Source: Acidobacteriota bacterium (lineage in GTDB: Bacteria; Acidobacteriota; Blastocatellia; Pyrinomonadales; Pyrinomonadaceae). Taken from it: 64,000 bases of DNA. The notes below the pieces were generated by a model that saw only the letters and a list, made by a program, of their open reading frames with translations, did not search any database and was not told the origin of the DNA. Shown one piece after another: positions 34,471-41,079 of this stretch. Every line of letters starts with the position of its first letter. The stretch's first letter is position 1. The stretch covers positions 434,001-498,000 of the forward strand of contig QQUY01000001.1 of NCBI GenBank assembly GCA_003385635.1, given 5' to 3'. A program made the position numbers and the translations under genes.

Positions 34471-35026
34471 AATCCTCAAAATCCTCAATACTCGGTAATT
34501 CTGAGAGGTCTTTCAGGCCGAATTGGATAAGGAAGTCGCGCGAGGTGCCGTACTGCATCGGCTTGCCGACAGTGTCTTTTCGGCCGCGTGAGATTATTAG
34601 CCTCTTGTCCAGAAGCGTCTTGATCGAGGAAGCCGACTGGACGCCGCGGATCTCGAGGATCTCGGGAACGGTCACGGGCTGCTTGTAGGCTATGACGGCG
34701 AGGGTCTCGAGCGAAGCAAGTGAAAGCTTCGCGGAGGGTTTCGATTTCAGGAACTCGCGGACCTCTTCGTGGAATTCAGTCCGTGTGGACATCTGCCAGC
34801 CGCCGGCGATCTCGCGCACCTGCAGGCCGCTCTCACGTTCCGAGAATTCACTGCTCAACTGTTCAAGGGCAGACTCAATGGCCTCCTTCTCCTCTCCAAG
34901 GAGCTTGACGATCGAACGAACCGGCAGCGGCTCGTCTGAGACGAAAATAAGCGCTTCAACGGCAGCCTTCAGTTCAGACACTGAGCGCCTGCCGGTTGAT
35001 TCAGTTGTGACTTTGTCGCTTGGCAT
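34460..35026 (-). CDS. scpB: Segregation and condensation protein B
   Basis: A 188-residue protein with two winged-helix domains: one around VEALIFVSDEPLPVRSIVKLLG and one around LETLAVIAYKQPVTVPEILEIRGV, the best ScpB signature. Together with ScpA and SMC it forms the bacterial condensin that organises the chromosome. The length is typical. The stop codon falls in a repeat array, and the last residues (EDFEDLVQ) run up to it. The scpA gene lies upstream on the same strand with a 154-base gap that contains a dispersed repeat. Confidence 0.95.
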   Translation of the reverse strand: MPSDKVTTESTGRRSVSELKAAVEALIFVSDEPLPVRSIVKLLGEEKEAIESALEQLSSEFSERESGLQVREIAGGWQMSTRTEFHEEVREFLKSKPSAKLSLASLETLAVIAYKQPVTVPEILEIRGVQSASSIKTLLDKRLIISRGRKDTVGKPMQYGTSRDFLIQFGLKDLSELPSIEDFEDLVQ

Positions 35027-35072
35027 TCTTTATGCCCGTCGCTCACGCTCCGGGAGTTGATCCTTGTTCCCG

Positions 35073-35112
35073 CCTTCGCGTCCTTCGTGAATACCTTCGT
35101 GTCCTTTGCGGT
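35073..35112. repeat. Dispersed-type repeat between scpA and scpB
   Basis: On the minus strand it reads as two related units, ACCGCAAAGGACACGAAGG and TATTCACGAAGGACGCGAAGG, each ending in the repeated GGACRCGAAGG. Only this one copy is in the window. The unit structure, not coding sense, is what stands out. Confidence 0.45.
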
Positions 35113-35180
35113 AAAACTCTTCTTAAAGCGCTTTGAGAGCAGCAACACGATTCGCTTCAAGATGCCCGCTCTCCGATCGC

Positions 35181-35960
35181 TCAAGACTCCACGAGCTCAA
35201 GGGTTATGTCTTCAAAAGTGTTCTTCTGGAAAAGAGCAACAGCCTCCGTGCGTACGATCTCGAGCACCGAAATGAACGCTAGGATCAGTTCGCGCCTCGA
35301 TCCCATCTCGCCAAAGACCTTTGTCAGGTTCAGCCTCTTTTCGATCTTCAGGCGAGCCTTGAGATTTCTCAACATCTCCGCAAGTGACATTTCCTCGCGG
35401 TGGATCTCAAGTTCGATCTGCTCCTTGTGCCTAACCATGATCTTCTGAAAGGCTTCGAACAGGTCGAACACGGTCGCTGAGATCTCCGGATTGTTCTCGT
35501 CGGTCTCGATCGTCCCGCGTGTGAACACCGCCTGTTCGACCGTTGCACGCGTCCAAAGCGACTCCGCGGCAAGCTTGAACTTTTGGTGTTCGAGAAGGCG
35601 GTCGACCAGCTCTTGCCTCGGATCAAGCGTTTCCTCTTCGCCCTCCTCGACGGGCTCTTGAGGGAGCAGCATCTTCGACTTGATCTCGATCAGCGTCGCG
35701 GCCATCACGAGAAACTCGCCCGCGACCGCGATGTCAAGACGCTCCATCATCTTGATGTATGACAGGTACTTGTCGGTGATCCTCGCGATCGGAATGTCGA
35801 AGATATTGGCTTGCTCACGCCGGATGAGGTAGAGCAGCAGGTCCAGCGGACCGGCGAACTCGCCAAGCTCGAGCCTCAGCTCGTCGCTTGATTCGCTGAC
35901 AATCTCAGCCTGGACGTTCTTGAAATCGAACTCTAGCTGTTTTGTTTCAGAGTCATTCAT
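35181..35960 (-). CDS. scpA: Segregation and condensation protein A
   Basis: A 259-residue kleisin partner of SMC and ScpB. The N-terminal part FAGPLDLLLYLIRREQANIFDIPIA and the following TDKYLSYIKMME segment are diagnostic. An acidic stretch PVEEGEEETLDP follows, and the winged-helix C-terminus (residues 195-255) contains VFGEMGSRRELILAFISVLEI. The gene order scpA-scpB with rluB downstream on the same strand agrees with the usual bacterial arrangement. No membrane segment is visible; the protein acts on the nucleoid. Confidence 0.94.
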   Translation of the reverse strand: MNDSETKQLEFDFKNVQAEIVSESSDELRLELGEFAGPLDLLLYLIRREQANIFDIPIARITDKYLSYIKMMERLDIAVAGEFLVMAATLIEIKSKMLLPQEPVEEGEEETLDPRQELVDRLLEHQKFKLAAESLWTRATVEQAVFTRGTIETDENNPEISATVFDLFEAFQKIMVRHKEQIELEIHREEMSLAEMLRNLKARLKIEKRLNLTKVFGEMGSRRELILAFISVLEIVRTEAVALFQKNTFEDITLELVES

Positions 35961-35986
35961 CGGAGGAACCGATACCGGATTGGACG

Positions 35987-36448
35987 CTATTGTAACTCAC
36001 GGCGGTAGATTATGTAATCGACAACGGGCGGCTCGATACCGGACTGGCGCAGGAGGGTTAGCGCCTGACCGCGGTGGCCCGCTGAATGGAGCGCGACGTG
36101 AGAAAGGACGTCCCTGAACGTGTTCTTTACACTGCTTCCCGCGCTGGTCCTGTAACGTATGATCTGTCCGAGGCCCTCATCGTCAAAATTCTCGAGAAGC
36201 CGCTCGTAATCCTCGGCGTTTTTCATCGCCAAAGCGCCTAATCCTTCAGGATCTGCGTCTGGCCAGAAATCGAAGCCGGTCGAGTCCTTGCCGAACATCC
36301 GCTCGTAATATTCTTTCTCCGTGATAAGGACGTGAGACATCACGCGCACCGCGTCCGGGCAGTCGTGCTGTTTCAAGACCGCGATCACACGACGGTTCGC
36401 CCAGTCGTTGTATCGGTAAAGGCGCTTGAGGTGTTTGAGGGAATCCAC
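35987..36448 (-). CDS. DinB-like metal-binding protein
   Basis: A 153-residue four-helix protein. The start LKRLYRYNDWANRRVIAVL is the DinB N-terminal helix. The metal histidines are in MSHVLITEKEYY and in the terminal pair LSHVALHSAGHRGQ. It is one of three DinB-like genes in the window and the closest to the classical family. Its stop lies 27 bases after the scpA start on the same strand. No substrate can be named. Confidence 0.85.
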   Translation of the reverse strand: MDSLKHLKRLYRYNDWANRRVIAVLKQHDCPDAVRVMSHVLITEKEYYERMFGKDSTGFDFWPDADPEGLGALAMKNAEDYERLLENFDDEGLGQIIRYRTSAGSSVKNTFRDVLSHVALHSAGHRGQALTLLRQSGIEPPVVDYIIYRRELQ

Positions 36449-36455
36449 TTGATCA

Positions 36456-36490
36456 GTTCCGAGTTTCGAGTTTCACGTTCCGAGTCGTCC
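36456..36490. repeat. Heptad array, consensus GTTTCGA/GTTCCGA (5 units)
   Basis: Units GTTCCGA, GTTTCGA, GTTTCAC, GTTCCGA, GTCGTCC begin eight bases upstream of the DinB gene start. Confidence 0.7.
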
Positions 36491-36506
36491 GTTGGCAAAA
36501 ACTCAT

Positions 36507-36548
36507 ATCTCAGAGTTCAGATTTCAGATCGCGAATTGCTAATTGCAC
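36507..36548. repeat. Degenerate heptad array, consensus ATYTCAG/ATTGCNA (6 units)
   Basis: Units ATCTCAG, AGTTCAG, ATTTCAG, ATCGCGA, ATTGCTA, ATTGCAC share a strict 7-nt step but drift in sequence along the array. Confidence 0.65.
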
Positions 36549-36564
36549 ATGAGCCGAATAGCCC

Positions 36565-36780
36565 TGTTTAGAGCAGGGCTTGCCCTGCGGTGAGCACAAA
36601 GCGCGAAACGGATACGTATAGCGTCGGGCTTCGCCCGGCGATGCGGCGCAAGCGCTGCTCAAAACAGTGATATTGATGCCCGACAAGCTTCAGCTTGTCG
36701 GGGTTGGCCGCATTTGTTAGCTGGCGAAAGCTGAAGCTCGCGCGACTGTCCGCAGCGCAAGCGTTGCTCTAAACCGGTCG
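36565..36780. repeat. REP-like palindrome cluster
   Basis: At least four hairpins lie in 216 bases: GCAGGGC-TT-GCCCTGC at 36573-36588, CGGGC-TTC-GCCCG shortly after, an 11-bp stem CCCGACAAGCT/AGCTTGTCGGG at 36679-36702, and AGCAACGC/GCGCAAGC-type sequences near the end. Phrases such as GTTTAGAGCAG occur in both this cluster and that at 22621. No ORF is present. The pattern resembles clustered REP elements. Confidence 0.7.
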
Positions 36781-36814
36781 ATGTCGTAGACGCCTCGATG
36801 GAGTTCTGCAACGT

Positions 36815-36842
36815 TCCTCAGTCCTCAGTCCTCAGTACTCAG
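36815..36842. repeat. Heptad array (TCCTCAG)x3 plus TACTCAG
   Basis: Same unit as the array at 7665-7720. It contains the TGA stop of the DUF2237 gene (36825-36827 on the minus strand). Confidence 0.85.
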
Positions 36843-37226
36843 TCCTTTCAACTGTTCGAGGCTGACGTGCTGAAGGCTCGCCTCGTTCGTAGCTTCCAGA
36901 ACCACAGGGGGCGCCATACCCGCGTCAAAAGCCTCTTTCCAGCGAAGAACACAGAGGCACCATTTATCGCCTGCTTTCAGGCCGGGAAAACCCCATTCGG
37001 GATGAGGAGTGACGAGATCATTCCCGCGCGAAACAGAGAACTCGAGAAACTCGTCGGTCACGATCGCGCACACGGTGTGCCGGCCAACGTCATTCGCTCC
37101 GGTCTTGCAGTAGCCGTCGCGATAGAAGCCGGTCATTGGCGACGTACAGCAGACCTGCAGCTCACCCCCGAGAACATTCTTTGGTTTCGGCCTGTGTCCG
37201 TTCCCGTTTCCGTTGGTGATGCTCAT
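36825..37226 (-). CDS. DUF2237-family protein
   Basis: A 133-residue soluble protein of the widely distributed DUF2237 family. The conserved central part is LQVCCTSPMTGFYRDGYC, then GRHTVCAIVTDEFLEFS, and HPEWGFPGLKAGDKWCLC. Several conserved cysteines (the CC pair, YC, VCA and WCLC) are visible. The function is not known. It starts seven bases after the stop of the ArsC-like gene, so it is last in a probable operon with the site-2 protease, trpS and that gene. Its stop lies in a heptad array. Confidence 0.88.
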   Translation of the reverse strand: MSITNGNGNGHRPKPKNVLGGELQVCCTSPMTGFYRDGYCKTGANDVGRHTVCAIVTDEFLEFSVSRGNDLVTPHPEWGFPGLKAGDKWCLCVLRWKEAFDAGMAPPVVLEATNEASLQHVSLEQLKGLSTED

Positions 37227-37233
37227 CCTTTTC

Positions 37234-37596
37234 TTACCCCTCTTGTCTGATCAGTTCTATGCCTCTGTCTATCGGCCTGGCAATGACGGCCTTTTTTCCA
37301 ACCTCTACGATCGGGCGCTCAAGAAGATTCGGGTTCTCGACCATCGCCTTTACCACCTCACTGTCTGGTGTCTCGTCAGAAAGACCGAGTTCTTTATAGG
37401 CCTTGTCTCGTTTTCTTGCAGCCTCGATCGGCCGGACACCCGCCTTCTTAAGGAGCTTCTCCAGATGGTCCTCGGTCAGAGGGTCGGTAAAGTAATTTAC
37501 ACTTTCAAAATCTATTTCGTTCTCACGGAACGCTGTCGCAAGCTTGCGGCAGGTCGTTCACGTAGGCTTCTCGTAGACCGTTATCTTAGTTGCCAT
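37234..37596 (-). CDS. ArsC/Spx-like thioredoxin-fold protein with in-frame UGA (candidate selenoprotein)
   Basis: A 120-residue product if the TGA at 37558-37560 (codon 13) is read through. The N-terminus reads MATKITVYEKPT, then TGA, then TTCRKLA; homologous ArsC-family proteins have Cys here, giving CxxC. The rest is a complete ArsC fold: NYFTDPLTEDHLEKLLKKAG, AYKELGLSDET and the typical NPNLLERPIVEVGKKAVIARP. No other stop occurs. The ATG overlaps the trpS stop as TAATG. Just after the TGA a stem-loop (37529-37558) could be a SECIS element: AACG/CGTT, CTG/CAG and CGC/GCG pairs with a short loop containing G. A nonsense mutation or read error is the alternative. Confidence 0.75.
37529..37558 (-). 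promoter_or_regulatory. Possible bacterial SECIS stem-loop
   Basis: Starting at the last base of the UGA, the RNA can pair AACG with CGUU, then CUG with CAG, then CGC with GCG, with a two-base bulge and one mismatch, and a 4-6-base loop AAGCUU. The loop G lies 15 bases after the UGA, near the lower limit usual for bacterial SECIS elements. Support is structural only. Confidence 0.45.
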
Positions 37597-38570
37597 TATC
37601 TTATCCCCATACTTTGGTAAACGTTCTTTAGTGTCTCGGAAGCGACCGCCGATGCTTTCTCCGCGCCCGACTTGAGGATCGCTTCGAGAGAATCATCGTC
37701 GTATTCGCGGACGCGCTCCTGAAACGGCTTCAGGAACTCTATCGTCACTTCCGCAAGTTCAGACTTGAAGTCGCCGTAACCCTTTCCTTCAAAATGCGCC
37801 TCGCAGTCCTTTGTCGGTTTTCCGGAAAGCAGATGATAGATCGTCAAAAGGTTGCTGATCGCGGGCCTTGATCCGTCAAACGTTATCTCTGTACCGGAAT
37901 CAGTCACGGCCTTCTTGTACTTCTTCGTGATCGTGTCGGCGTCATCGAGAAGAAAGATCGTGCTGTTGAGGTTCTCGTCCGATTTGGACATCTTCTTTTC
38001 AGGTTCCTTCAAAGACATTATTGCCGCGCCGACCGGCGGTATGTACGGATCAGGTACCACGAAAGTCTCGCCGAAATCGCGGTTGAAGCGCTCGGCGAGA
38101 TCGCGCGTAAGTTCCAGGTGCTGTTTCTGGTCCTGTCCCACGGGCACGAGGTCAGTCTGATAAAGGAGGATGTCGGAAGCCATCAGGACCGGATACGTGA
38201 ACAGCCCGACACTGGCTCGTTCTTCGCCTTTTCCCTTGTCCTTGAACTGGGTCATGCGTTCCAGTTCGCCCATCCGCGCCACGCAGTTCAACACCCACGC
38301 AAGTTCCGCGTGCTCCGGCACATCGGACTGAATAAATATCGTCGAGCGTTCGGGATCCACGCCGGCGGCAAGATAGATCCTTGCAAGGTCAAGAGTCTTT
38401 TGCCGCAACGTCGCAGGGTCTTGAGGCAGAGTGATCGCGTGAAGATTGACGATGCAATAGAAGCTCTCGTACTCGGTTTGAAGGGCGACCCAGTTCTTGA
38501 GCGCCCCAAGATAGTTTCCTAAGTGCAGCTCCCCCGTGGGCTGGGCGCCACTGAATATGCGTTTTCTCAT
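37596..38570 (-). CDS. trpS: Tryptophanyl-tRNA synthetase
   Basis: A 324-residue class I aminoacyl-tRNA synthetase. The HIGH-like motif is in PTGELHLGNYLGA and the KMSKS motif is KKMSKSDENLNS. Other landmarks are YPVLMASDILLYQTDLVPVGQDQKQHLE and ARMGELERMTQFKDK. The length is typical of the bacterial enzyme. It starts three bases after the stop of the site-2 protease gene. Its TAA overlaps the ATG of the ArsC-like gene (TAATG), which indicates coupled translation. Confidence 0.97.
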   Translation of the reverse strand: MRKRIFSGAQPTGELHLGNYLGALKNWVALQTEYESFYCIVNLHAITLPQDPATLRQKTLDLARIYLAAGVDPERSTIFIQSDVPEHAELAWVLNCVARMGELERMTQFKDKGKGEERASVGLFTYPVLMASDILLYQTDLVPVGQDQKQHLELTRDLAERFNRDFGETFVVPDPYIPPVGAAIMSLKEPEKKMSKSDENLNSTIFLLDDADTITKKYKKAVTDSGTEITFDGSRPAISNLLTIYHLLSGKPTKDCEAHFEGKGYGDFKSELAEVTIEFLKPFQERVREYDDDSLEAILKSGAEKASAVASETLKNVYQSMGIR

Positions 38571-38573
38571 TCG

Positions 38574-39263
38574 TCAGATACGTTGAAGGATCTCAAAAAG
38601 CGCGATTATGAACGGCGTAATTATCAGGTTGAAAAGACCCATAAAAATAAAGAGCAAAAGGAGCATGAATCCGTACTGCTCGATCAGTTCCAGCGCCGGC
38701 GAGAAACTGTCGGGCAGGATCGAGGACAGCACCTTGCCGCCGTCGAGCGGCGGAATCGGGAGAAGGTTGAAGATCGCAAGCGAAAGATTCAGGATCATCA
38801 GATCGCCGACAAAAATGATCAGAGGATTAGAGCTCTTTTCAAAAAACTCGATAGGCGCAACTCCCTGCGTCATCAGTACTTTCGCAAGTACAATTCCGAT
38901 TGTGACAAGGATCAGATTGGCGATTATGCCCGCGACCGATACCCAGAAATTAGCGGTTCTGTAATTAGACCAGTTCCTGGGATTTACAGGGGTTGGCTTA
39001 CCCCAACCGATTAGCGGAATAGACCCCAACATTCCCCCGATCGCGCCGAAAACGAATCCGGCGATCGGAATCACGAGTGTGCCGATCACATCGGTGTGTT
39101 TTACGGGATTTAGAGTCACCCGCCCGAGCATATACGCCGTGTCGTCGCCAAACTTGTGCGAGACCCACGCGTGAGCCGCTTCGTGGCAGGAAACCGCGAG
39201 CAGCAGGACCACCATGAATATGACAAGGTGGCTAAGAAATTCTGCTATGGCAACTTCGCCCAT
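38574..39263 (-). CDS. Site-2 protease family (M50) membrane metalloprotease
   Basis: A 229-residue polytopic protein with about five membrane segments. The zinc site HEAAHAW (HExxH) lies in the first transmembrane helix, about residues 26-31, and the third ligand is in NLLPIPPLDGG. It lacks the PDZ domain of RseP, so it is a minimal rhomboid-like M50B protease of the SpoIVFB/Rip class. It may cleave a membrane substrate; none is suggested by neighbours. It is followed by trpS after three bases. Confidence 0.88.
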   Translation of the reverse strand: MGEVAIAEFLSHLVIFMVVLLLAVSCHEAAHAWVSHKFGDDTAYMLGRVTLNPVKHTDVIGTLVIPIAGFVFGAIGGMLGSIPLIGWGKPTPVNPRNWSNYRTANFWVSVAGIIANLILVTIGIVLAKVLMTQGVAPIEFFEKSSNPLIIFVGDLMILNLSLAIFNLLPIPPLDGGKVLSSILPDSFSPALELIEQYGFMLLLLFIFMGLFNLIITPFIIALFEILQRI

Positions 39264-39400
39264 TTATAACTCCGTAAGGTATGAAAGGCCTGAATTATAG
39301 CGCTGAAAGAGGCGCAGACTGCGACCTGGCCGTAATTGTTATTAGGCCTAAATTGTGCCATCCTTTTAGCATTTAACAAAGTGTTTCGGGGGGAAGTGTA

Positions 39401-39838
39401 ATGTTGAAGACGATCCTTTTCGGAGGTTCGGCAGTTGATGCCGTGGCCGCAAATGCGGGAATGGCGCTGCTGAGGATATTTGCGGGTATCGGTCTGGCAT
39501 TTGGTCACGGTATCGGAAAGATGCCGCCTTCAGACGGATTCATCGAGGGAGTCAGCAAGTTGGGATTTCCGGCCCCGGGATTGTTTGCCTGGGCAGCGGG
39601 TCTTTCCGAATTTGCTGGAGGCATTTGCCTCGCATTGGGGCTCTTCACGAGAGTTTCCAGCTTCTTTGTCTTTTGCACGATGTTCGTTGCGGCTTTCGTG
39701 AACCACATAAACGACGGTTTCTCCGGGCAGGAGAAAGCACTCCTGTATCTTTTCATCGCATTGTTCTTCGCGATCGCCGGCTCCGGCAATTGGGGTATTG
39801 ATGCGTTCGTGAGGGAAAGATCGGCAACAGACCAATAG
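39401..39838 (+). CDS. DoxX-family membrane protein
   Basis: A 145-residue protein with four hydrophobic segments: AGMALLRIFAGIGLAFGHG, FAWAAGLSEFAGGICLALGLF, VSSFFVFCTMFVAAFVNHI and LLYLFIALFFAIAGSG. The pattern and the conserved GKMPPS loop are DoxX-like. Some DoxX proteins take part in thiol redox balance at the membrane. A GGGGGAAG box precedes the ATG. It ends four bases before an ATP-grasp gene, so they likely form one transcript. Confidence 0.85.
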   Translation: MLKTILFGGSAVDAVAANAGMALLRIFAGIGLAFGHGIGKMPPSDGFIEGVSKLGFPAPGLFAWAAGLSEFAGGICLALGLFTRVSSFFVFCTMFVAAFVNHINDGFSGQEKALLYLFIALFFAIAGSGNWGIDAFVRERSATDQ

Positions 39839-39842
39839 ACTG

Positions 39843-41054
39843 ATGAATAACATCATCTGCATAGCAAGTGAATTCAAAGGAAACGACTTCCTTGAAGAAG
39901 CTCAGGCGGCGGGCTGGCACGTAACGCTCGTAACCAGGGACGACCTTCGTGATTCCGCGTGGGCCTGGACCAGTCTCAACGACGTACATTTCGTCGCAAA
40001 AGAATCACAGGAAGAGGACTACCTGCGGGCGATAGTGAATCTCGCAGGCAAGAAGCGGATCGACCACGTTGTCGGTCTCGACGAATTCGACGTACTGCCC
40101 GCTGCGAGAGCGAGAGAGTATCTGCAGATCCGGAAGGGAATGAGCCGTTCGCACGCGCTCAGGTTCCGCGACAAGCTGACGATGCGCACCGTAGCTTCTT
40201 CCAACGGCGTGGATTGTCCGGAGTTCACGGGAGTATTCAACAGCGAAGACATAGAATCGTACCTTGACCGTGTTCCCGCCCCCTGGATCGTGAAGCCGAG
40301 AACCGAGGTGTCGGCGTTCGGCATCAGAAAATGCTCGACGAAGGACCAGGTCTGGGCGGTCCTGAACGATCTCGACAACAGGCATACCTGGCGAGACCAT
40401 CCATCGAAGTTTTTGATCGAACGCTTTATTGAAGGCTCCGTATTTCACGTTGATTCGGTGATAAAGAACGGAAAGATCGTTTCCAAAGGCGTAAATCAGT
40501 ACGGGACGACGCCTTTCAATGTCGCTCACGGCGGCGGCGTGTTTACTTCAGCTACGATCGGTTACGGCGCAAAGGACCGCAAACAGCTTGAGAAGCTCAA
40601 CAAGATGCTTCTTGAGGCACTTGATCACAAGAACGGGGTTGCGCACGCGGAATTCCTGAAGTCAGATGAGGACGGGAAATTTTATCTGGTCGAGGTGGCT
40701 GCCCGCGTCGGCGGAGCCTATATCGCGAACGTCCACGAACACGCCTGCGGATTTAATCTCTGGCGCGAATGGGGAAAGATCGAGACCGAAACGAAAGAGA
40801 ACCCGTACGTACCTCAGAAAGCCAAAAAAGACTTTGCAGCGATTGCCCTCGCGTTGGCAAAGGACGAAAAGCCGGACACCTCGGCGTACGACGATCAGGA
40901 GATCGTCTACCGGGTCGACAAGCCGCGTCACGTTGGACTCATCTTTTGCACAAAGACCAAGAAGCGTCTGGACGAACTGGTCTCCACGTACACCCAGCGG
41001 ATCACGGACGACTTTCTCGCGGTCGCTCCGGTTAAGGAGCGTTACGACGACTAG
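39843..41054 (+). CDS. ATP-grasp ligase of unknown substrate
   Basis: A 403-residue ATP-grasp enzyme. The N-terminal pre-ATP-grasp domain is about 1-100. ATP binding is shown by PAPWIVKPRTEVSAFGIRK and the FLIERFIEGSVFHVDSVI segment. The Mg-binding region is in NGVAHAEFLKSDEDGKFYLVEVAARVGG. Such enzymes join a carboxylate to an amine or thiol through an acyl-phosphate; carnosine synthase/biotin-carboxylase-like relatives fit. The substrate is not evident. It is 25 bases upstream of an EEP-type gene. Confidence 0.87.
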   Translation: MNNIICIASEFKGNDFLEEAQAAGWHVTLVTRDDLRDSAWAWTSLNDVHFVAKESQEEDYLRAIVNLAGKKRIDHVVGLDEFDVLPAARAREYLQIRKGMSRSHALRFRDKLTMRTVASSNGVDCPEFTGVFNSEDIESYLDRVPAPWIVKPRTEVSAFGIRKCSTKDQVWAVLNDLDNRHTWRDHPSKFLIERFIEGSVFHVDSVIKNGKIVSKGVNQYGTTPFNVAHGGGVFTSATIGYGAKDRKQLEKLNKMLLEALDHKNGVAHAEFLKSDEDGKFYLVEVAARVGGAYIANVHEHACGFNLWREWGKIETETKENPYVPQKAKKDFAAIALALAKDEKPDTSAYDDQEIVYRVDKPRHVGLIFCTKTKKRLDELVSTYTQRITDDFLAVAPVKERYDD

Positions 41055-41079
41055 CAAAGGCAAGGCGATCCGCCAGACG

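Noticed and set aside
37558..37560. ArsC-like gene as an ordinary pseudogene
   Set aside because: Only one stop, placed exactly at the redox Cys, with intact frame and coupled neighbours. Pseudogene status is possible, but recoding fits better.
40666..41079. Extended N-terminus of the EEP-fold protein reaching back to 40666
   Set aside because: This part overlaps the end of the ATP-grasp gene in another frame and has an Arg/Ser/Thr-rich out-of-frame composition.
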